Assembly (NCBI GenBank): GCA_034437275.1
Contig: DAOTUD010000176.1
Coordinates: forward strand, 1 to 9,691
DNA: 9,691 nucleotides
Source of the DNA: TC-15 sp034437275
GTDB lineage: Bacteria; Chloroflexota; Anaerolineae; Aggregatilineales; Aggregatilineaceae
Direction of reading: 5' to 3'
Shown here: piece after piece, positions 5,518 through 9,691 of the stretch
Layout of the letters: every line of letters starts with the position of its first letter
Position numbering within the stretch: the first letter of the stretch is position 1
Made by a program: the position numbers and the translations under genes
Notes under the pieces: generated by a model
Databases searched by the model: none
What the model was told of the DNA's origin: nothing
Seen by the model: only the letters and a program-made list of their open reading frames with translations

Positions 5518-7335
5518 ATGGCATACGCTGAACTACGCGATTTTATCCGGCGGCTGGAAGCCGAAGACGAACTGGTCCGCATCACCACCCCCGTCAGCCC
5601 CCACCTGGAGATCACCGCGATCACCGACCGCGTGAGCAAAGGCCCGGCGCAGCACAACAAGGCGCTGCTGTTCGAGAACGTCGAGGGCAGCGCCATGCCG
5701 GTGCTGATCAACGCGCTGGGGTCCGGGCGGCGGATGGCGCTGGCGCTGGGCGTCGAGCACCTGGACGAGTTAGCCAGCAACCTCGGCCAGTTGATCGACC
5801 CCACACTGCCAAAGGGCCTGCGCGCCATGTTGGGCCGGGGCTTCGACCTGCTCGGCGCGCTGCGCAGCGTGGGCCTGGGGCCGCAGCGCGTGCGGCAGGG
5901 CAACGCCCCCTGCCAGGAGATCGTCATCACCGACGATCCGTCGCTGGACATGATCCCGATCCTGACATGCTGGCCGGACGACGGCGGCCCGTACATCACG
6001 CTGCCGCAGGTCATCACGCGCGACCCGGCCAGCGGGGCGCGCAACGTGGGCATGTACCGCCTGCAAAAGGTGGACAGCCGCACGCTGATGATGCATTGGC
6101 AGCGGCACAAGGGCGGCGCGGAACACGAGCGCGAAGCCCGCGCCATCGAGAAGGACAAAATCCCGTGCGCGATCGTGCTGGGCGGGGACCCGGCGCAGAT
6201 GTGGTGCAGTTCCGCCCCGCTGCCGCCGGATATCGACGAGTACCTGCTGGCGGGCTGGCTGCGCGGTAAGCCGGTGAAGTTCGTCCCGGCCATCACGCAG
6301 GATATCGAGGTACCTGCCAACGCCGAGATCGTGATCGAGGGCTACGTCGATCCCAACGCGCACGGCATGGAAGGCCCGTTCGGTGATCACACCGGCTTCT
6401 ACACGCCGGAAGACCTGTTCCCCTACTTCCACGTGACCGCCATCACGCACAAGCGCGGCCCGATCTACCCGGCGACGGTGGTCGGCAAGCCGCCGATGGA
6501 GGATTACTGGATGGGCAAGGCCACCGAGCGCCTGTTCCTGCCGCTGATGCAGCTTTTTCAGGGCGAGATCGTGGACTACGCCATGCCCGCCGAGGGGGTG
6601 TTCCACAACCTGGTGATCGCCAGCATCAAGCCGCGCTATCCCGGCCACGCGCAAAAGGTCATGTACGGGCTGTGGGGCCTGGGGCTGATGATGCTGACCA
6701 AAGCCTACATCATCGTGGACGACGACATCGACGTGCACGACCCGCGCGCCGTCGCGGCTGCCGTGCTGAACAACGTCCACTGGCGGCGGGATGTGACGGT
6801 CGTCGATGGCCCGGTCGACCAGCTCGACCACAGCGCGCTCCTGGATTCCTACGGCGGCAAGATCGGCATCGACGCCACGCGCAAGCCGGAGCGCGGCCCG
6901 TACCCGGACATTGACCTGCCCGCCGAGGCGATTACGTCCGTCGTGGGCGACGGCTGGCACGCGCCGTATCCCGGCGTGATCCTGTTCGGGAGCGACCAGG
7001 CGGGGCGGTCGGTGCCAGAGACATTCGCCGCGCTGTGGGAGGCCGTGCCGAATACCGTCCTGGTCGCGCTCGATCATGACGTGGACCTGCACAACCTGTC
7101 CGACGCGGCATGGCGCACGCTGGGCAACGTCGACTGGCGGCGCGATATTGTGTTTGAGGGCGGCCCGATCGATCATTTCATCCCGGCGGACGGGCCGCGC
7201 GGCGGGGTTGGCATCGACGCGACCACCAAGCGCCCGGAGGACGGGCATCCGCGCGGCTGGCCGCAGGAGATCGTGATGAGCGACGAGATCGAGGCGCGGG
7301 TCGGCGAGAAGTGGCCGCAGTACGGCATCGAGTAG
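5518..7335 (+). CDS. UbiD family prenylated-FMN decarboxylase, probably menaquinone pathway (MqnL-like)
   Basis: A 605-residue UbiD family enzyme, which removes a carboxyl group from an aromatic or conjugated acid using prenylated FMN made by a UbiX partner. Visible family motifs are RNVGMYR (175-181), HWQRHKGGAEH (193-203), and EGPFGDHTGFY (285-295). R181, E285, and D290 correspond to the Arg/Glu/acidic catalytic set, with Asp as in UbiD rather than the second Glu of Fdc1. It is about 100 residues longer than E. coli UbiD (497). The extra C-terminal part looks like a repeat of the preceding domain end (400-460 versus 519-576). The UbiA gene 13 bases downstream points to quinone synthesis, most likely decarboxylation of a prenylated naphthoate in the futalosine route. 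I take the ATG at 5518, where similarity begins and GGCGGAAAA lies upstream; the in-frame ATG at 5422 lacks a ribosome binding site. No ubiX is in view. Confidence 0.9.
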   Translation: MAYAELRDFIRRLEAEDELVRITTPVSPHLEITAITDRVSKGPAQHNKALLFENVEGSAMPVLINALGSGRRMALALGVEHLDELASNLGQLIDPTLPKGLRAMLGRGFDLLGALRSVGLGPQRVRQGNAPCQEIVITDDPSLDMIPILTCWPDDGGPYITLPQVITRDPASGARNVGMYRLQKVDSRTLMMHWQRHKGGAEHEREARAIEKDKIPCAIVLGGDPAQMWCSSAPLPPDIDEYLLAGWLRGKPVKFVPAITQDIEVPANAEIVIEGYVDPNAHGMEGPFGDHTGFYTPEDLFPYFHVTAITHKRGPIYPATVVGKPPMEDYWMGKATERLFLPLMQLFQGEIVDYAMPAEGVFHNLVIASIKPRYPGHAQKVMYGLWGLGLMMLTKAYIIVDDDIDVHDPRAVAAAVLNNVHWRRDVTVVDGPVDQLDHSALLDSYGGKIGIDATRKPERGPYPDIDLPAEAITSVVGDGWHAPYPGVILFGSDQAGRSVPETFAALWEAVPNTVLVALDHDVDLHNLSDAAWRTLGNVDWRRDIVFEGGPIDHFIPADGPRGGVGIDATTKRPEDGHPRGWPQEIVMSDEIEARVGEKWPQYGIE

Positions 7336-7348
7336 GAGCCAGACCACA

Positions 7349-8275
7349 ATGGGATCATCCACACAACGCGCCAAAGACTCCGCCCGCGCGCGCGGGCTGA
7401 CGCCGGGCACGCTGGCCTACAAGCTCCGCGTATTCCTGGACCTGGTGCGCTTCGAGCACACCATCTTCGCGCTGCCGTTCGCGTATATCGGCATGGTGCT
7501 GGCCGCCGAGGGGCTGCCGTCGCTGTGGGAATTCGCGTGGGTGACGGTGGCGATGGCCGCCGCGCGCACGCTGGCGTTTGCCGTCAACCGGCTGGCCGAC
7601 CGCGCCTACGACGCGCGCAACCCGCGCACAGCGAACCGGCCCAGCGTCACCGGCGCGATCGCCCCGCGCACGATCATCACGTTCGCGGGCGTGTCGCTGG
7701 CGGTGCTGCTGGTCGCGGCGGCGCTGCTCGATCCGCTGGCGCTCACGCTGTCGCCGATCGCGGTGTTGTTCCTGGTCGGCTACAGCTTCACCAAGCGTTT
7801 TACCGTGCTGGCGCATTGGGTGCTCGGCTTCACGGATGCGCTGGCGGTGGGCGGCGGCTGGATCGCGGTGCGCGGCTCGTTCTTTGACGCGGACGATCTG
7901 CCCGCGTGGCTGCTGGTCGCGGCGGTGATGTTCTGGATCGCCGGCTTCGACCTGATCTACGCCTGCCAGGACGTCGAGCACGACCGCGACGAAGGGCTGC
8001 ACGCCTGGCCGGCCCGCTTCGGGATCGCCAGCACGCTGACGCTCGCCCGGCTGAATCACGTCATCTTTTTGACGTTTTTGATCCTGGCCGGGCTGGCGGC
8101 AAACCTGGCCTGGCCGTACTATCTGGCGGTGATCCTCACGGCCTGGATGCTGGTCTACGAGCACAGCATCATCTCGCCGCAGGACCTCAGCCGGGTGGAC
8201 GTGGCCTTCTTCAACATGAATTCGTACATTGCGGTGACGCTGCTGGCCGGGACGTTCATCGCGCTGGTGATGTGA
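7349..8275 (+). CDS. UbiA family prenyltransferase, probably menaquinone pathway (MqnP-like)
   Basis: A 308-residue integral membrane protein with about eight or nine hydrophobic segments. It transfers a polyprenyl chain from the diphosphate donor to an aromatic acid at the inner face of the membrane. The first Asp-rich motif is NRLADRAYD (80-88: N80, D84, D88) followed by the typical NPRT. The second is DVEHD (208-212) in the context YACQD...GLHAWPARFGI. KRF (149-151) sits in the loop between them. The segment RFEHTIFALPFA (34-45) and the YACQD-type second motif recall the UbiA subgroup that goes with the futalosine menaquinone pathway, rather than E. coli UbiA or MenA; this assignment is from memory. 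GGAG at 7335-7338, overlapping the ubiD stop, is the ribosome binding site, so the two genes are almost certainly one operon. 4-Hydroxybenzoate as substrate is the main alternative. Confidence 0.9.
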   Translation: MGSSTQRAKDSARARGLTPGTLAYKLRVFLDLVRFEHTIFALPFAYIGMVLAAEGLPSLWEFAWVTVAMAAARTLAFAVNRLADRAYDARNPRTANRPSVTGAIAPRTIITFAGVSLAVLLVAAALLDPLALTLSPIAVLFLVGYSFTKRFTVLAHWVLGFTDALAVGGGWIAVRGSFFDADDLPAWLLVAAVMFWIAGFDLIYACQDVEHDRDEGLHAWPARFGIASTLTLARLNHVIFLTFLILAGLAANLAWPYYLAVILTAWMLVYEHSIISPQDLSRVDVAFFNMNSYIAVTLLAGTFIALVM

Positions 8276-8336
8276 GTTCGCGTGCTGATAGTTATTTATC
8301 TTGATAAAAGAATATCGTGCAAGTTTTCGCCGCTTT
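8276..8336. promoter_or_regulatory. A+T-rich gap with inverted repeat, possible promoter region
   Basis: This stretch after ubiA is clearly more A+T-rich than its surroundings. It contains TTTATC-TT-GATAAA (8295-8308), an inverted repeat with 6-base arms that could be a small operator. TTGATA at 8301-8306 resembles a -35 box, but no good -10 box follows at normal spacing. A promoter for the downstream transport gene is expected here or in copy C, but I cannot place it. Confidence 0.3.
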
Positions 8337-8394
8337 TTTACCCCTCCCCCTGGCCCCCTCTCCGTTTACGGGGAGGGATTGAGGGAGGGGTAAA
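8337..8394. repeat. Dispersed hairpin repeat, copy C
   Basis: A 58-base element, the shortest of the three, with ends TTTACCCCTCCC and GGGAGGGGTAAA. It has module 1 only (8356-8377: arms CCCTCTCCG and CGGGGAGGG, loop TTTA). Its reverse complement matches the outer parts of copy B, so the two lie in opposite orientation. It falls between ubiA and the next gene and could serve as a bidirectional terminator, though no T-run follows the stem. Confidence 0.8.
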
Positions 8395-8434
8395 CATAAC
8401 GTGACTACATTTCTACACAAGGAGAAAAACAATC

Positions 8435-9691
8435 ATGCGCCGCACACTATTTGCACTTACGCTCACGCTGGGGCTGCTGGTCGGGGCCATCGCGCCAGTG
8501 TACAGCGCGCCCGACCCCCGGCAGACCACGCTGAAAATGGGGCTGCTGCCGATCCTGGACGTGCTGCCCTTCTACGTGGCCGACGAGGCCGGCTATTTCG
8601 CCGAGGAAGGCGTCGCGATCGAACTGGTGCCGGTCAGCAGCGCCCTGGAGCGCGACCAACTGCTGATCGCCGGCGAGATCGACGGCATGCTCAACGACCT
8701 GATCAGCATCGGCATCTTCAACCAGGACGCCAACCTGGTGACGGTCGTCGCCCAATCGCGCCGCGCCTACCCCGATGCGCCGCAGTTCCGCATCCTGGCC
8801 GCGCCGGACAGCGGCATCACCCGCCCGGAAGACCTGGCCGGCGTGGAGATCGGGATCAGCGAAAACTCGGTGATCCACTACATCGCGCAGCGCATCCTGG
8901 AGGAAGAGGGGCTGACGGTCGACGACCTCAGCTTCCGCGCCGAGCCAAACATCCCGGTGCGCTTCCAACTGCTGATGCAGGGCCAGCTCCAGGCCGCGTG
9001 CCTGCCCGATCCGCTGGCGCAGGCCGCGATTGAGGGCGGCGCGATCCTGGTCGCCGACGACACCACGCTCGTCGAAAGCGAATACAGCCAGAGCGTGCTC
9101 TCCTTCCGCACGACCGTGATCGAGGACAACCCGGAGGCGGTCGAGGCGTTCCTGCGGGCGTGGATGCGCGCCGCCGAGGACATCAACGCCAACCCGGAGG
9201 CGTACCGCGAGCTGTGGCTGGAAAACACCAACGTGCCGGACAGCGTGCAGGACACCTACCAACTGCCGCCCTTACCCACCTACGCCATCACCCAGCAAGC
9301 CGCCTGGGATGATACGATGGCGTGGATGCTGGCCGAGGACATCATCGACGACGCGCCCCGCTACGCCGACAGCGTCGATCCGCGCTTCGTCGCGGCCATC
9401 GCGCCCGCCGACATGCCCGGCGATCCGGCCAACGGCGAGGCGGTCTTCAACAACACTGGCTGCATGGGCTGCCATGCCGTCGACACGGATGCCGCCGGCG
9501 TTGGGCCGGGGCTGAAGGGCATCGGGGCCATCGCGGGCGAGCGCGTGGATGGGCAGAGCGCCATCGAGTACCTGCGCGCGGCGATTGTCGCGCCGAACGA
9601 GTACATCGTCGAGGGCTACGACCCCATCATGCCGCCCTACGACACCCTGAGCGACGACGACCTGAACGACCTGATCGCGTACCTGCTGTCG
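8435..9691 (+). CDS. Exported NMT1/SsuA-type solute-binding protein fused to cytochrome c (3' end cut by window)
   Basis: An open frame of 419 codons running off the window without a stop. Residues 1-24 form a signal peptide: two Arg, a hydrophobic core, and probable cleavage near VYS-A; no lipobox Cys is present. Residues about 32-320 resemble ABC-type binding proteins of the NMT1/THI5/SsuA group: KMGLLPILDVLPFYVADEAG, the GYFAEEGV segment, the DLAGVEIGI segment (133-141), and the later AxEAFLRAW-like helix (234-243). The ligand cannot be told; nitrate, sulfonate, taurine, and pyrimidine are known in the group. Residues about 328-419 are a class I cytochrome c domain with CMGCH (343-347) binding heme and M399 in IMPPYDTLSDDDL as likely sixth ligand. 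The C-terminal LIAYLLS is typical of the domain end, so little is missing. AAGGAG at 8419-8424 is a strong ribosome binding site. The fusion is unusual. Confidence 0.88.
   Translation, partial: MRRTLFALTLTLGLLVGAIAPVYSAPDPRQTTLKMGLLPILDVLPFYVADEAGYFAEEGVAIELVPVSSALERDQLLIAGEIDGMLNDLISIGIFNQDANLVTVVAQSRRAYPDAPQFRILAAPDSGITRPEDLAGVEIGISENSVIHYIAQRILEEEGLTVDDLSFRAEPNIPVRFQLLMQGQLQAACLPDPLAQAAIEGGAILVADDTTLVESEYSQSVLSFRTTVIEDNPEAVEAFLRAWMRAAEDINANPEAYRELWLENTNVPDSVQDTYQLPPLPTYAITQQAAWDDTMAWMLAEDIIDDAPRYADSVDPRFVAAIAPADMPGDPANGEAVFNNTGCMGCHAVDTDAAGVGPGLKGIGAIAGERVDGQSAIEYLRAAIVAPNEYIVEGYDPIMPPYDTLSDDDLNDLIAYLLS

Noticed and set aside
5770..7410. Long - strand frame (546 codons) opposite ubiD
   Set aside because: Shadow of the UbiD coding sequence, with biased composition and no recognisable motif.
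8401..9033. A + strand frame of 210 codons overlapping the start of the binding-protein gene
   Set aside because: It is Arg/Gly/Ala-rich and lacks motifs, while the frame starting at 8435 has a strong ribosome binding site, a signal peptide, and recognisable domains through to the window edge.

Overview
This is a G+C-rich window (roughly two thirds G+C by eye) with all recognisable genes on the + strand. The gene set suggests an environmental bacterium outside the Proteobacteria: a GlpK with a Gram-positive-style histidine, a UbiD/UbiA pair of the type used in late menaquinone (futalosine) synthesis, a von Willebrand A + FHA signalling protein, and an exported solute-binding protein fused to cytochrome c. 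Together with the dispersed G/C-rich hairpin repeats, this fits Chloroflexota (Anaerolineae-like) best. That placement is an inference with no rRNA or marker gene behind it.

Layout. Positions 1-273 hold hairpin repeat copy A (54-148) and a likely promoter (TATAAT-like box near 221) for a three-gene unit. That unit is glycerol kinase glpK (274-1779), a small protein that looks homologous to the diatom cadmium carbonic anhydrase repeat (1779-2492, sharing one base with the glpK stop), and a PLP-dependent serine/threonine dehydratase or serine racemase-type enzyme (2551-3504). A perfect 24-bp palindrome (2501-2524) lies in front of the last gene. Repeat copy B (3529-3631) closes the unit. A free-standing vWA-FHA protein follows (3737-5335). 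After a 182-base gap comes a tight ubiD-ubiA pair (5518-7335, 7349-8275), read as MqnL/MqnP-like menaquinone ring decarboxylase and prenyltransferase. Repeat copy C (8337-8394) separates this pair from the last gene (8435 to the window edge), an exported NMT1/SsuA-type solute-binding protein with a C-terminal class I cytochrome c domain.

How the parts relate. Glycerol kinase feeds glycerol into central metabolism; why a carbonic-anhydrase-like protein is translationally coupled to it is unknown. UbiD and UbiA plausibly act in sequence at the membrane on a menaquinone precursor, and the final protein is also redox-related through its heme domain. The three hairpin repeats lie only at boundaries between transcription units, share TTTACCCC...GGGGTAAA ends, and are built from two stem-loop modules. 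One stem shows compensatory base changes between copies.

Most interesting points: the solute-binding protein/cytochrome c fusion, the bacterial CdCA-like protein coupled to glpK, and the modular, co-varying hairpin family. No CRISPR array, tRNA, rRNA, transposase, or phage gene was seen.
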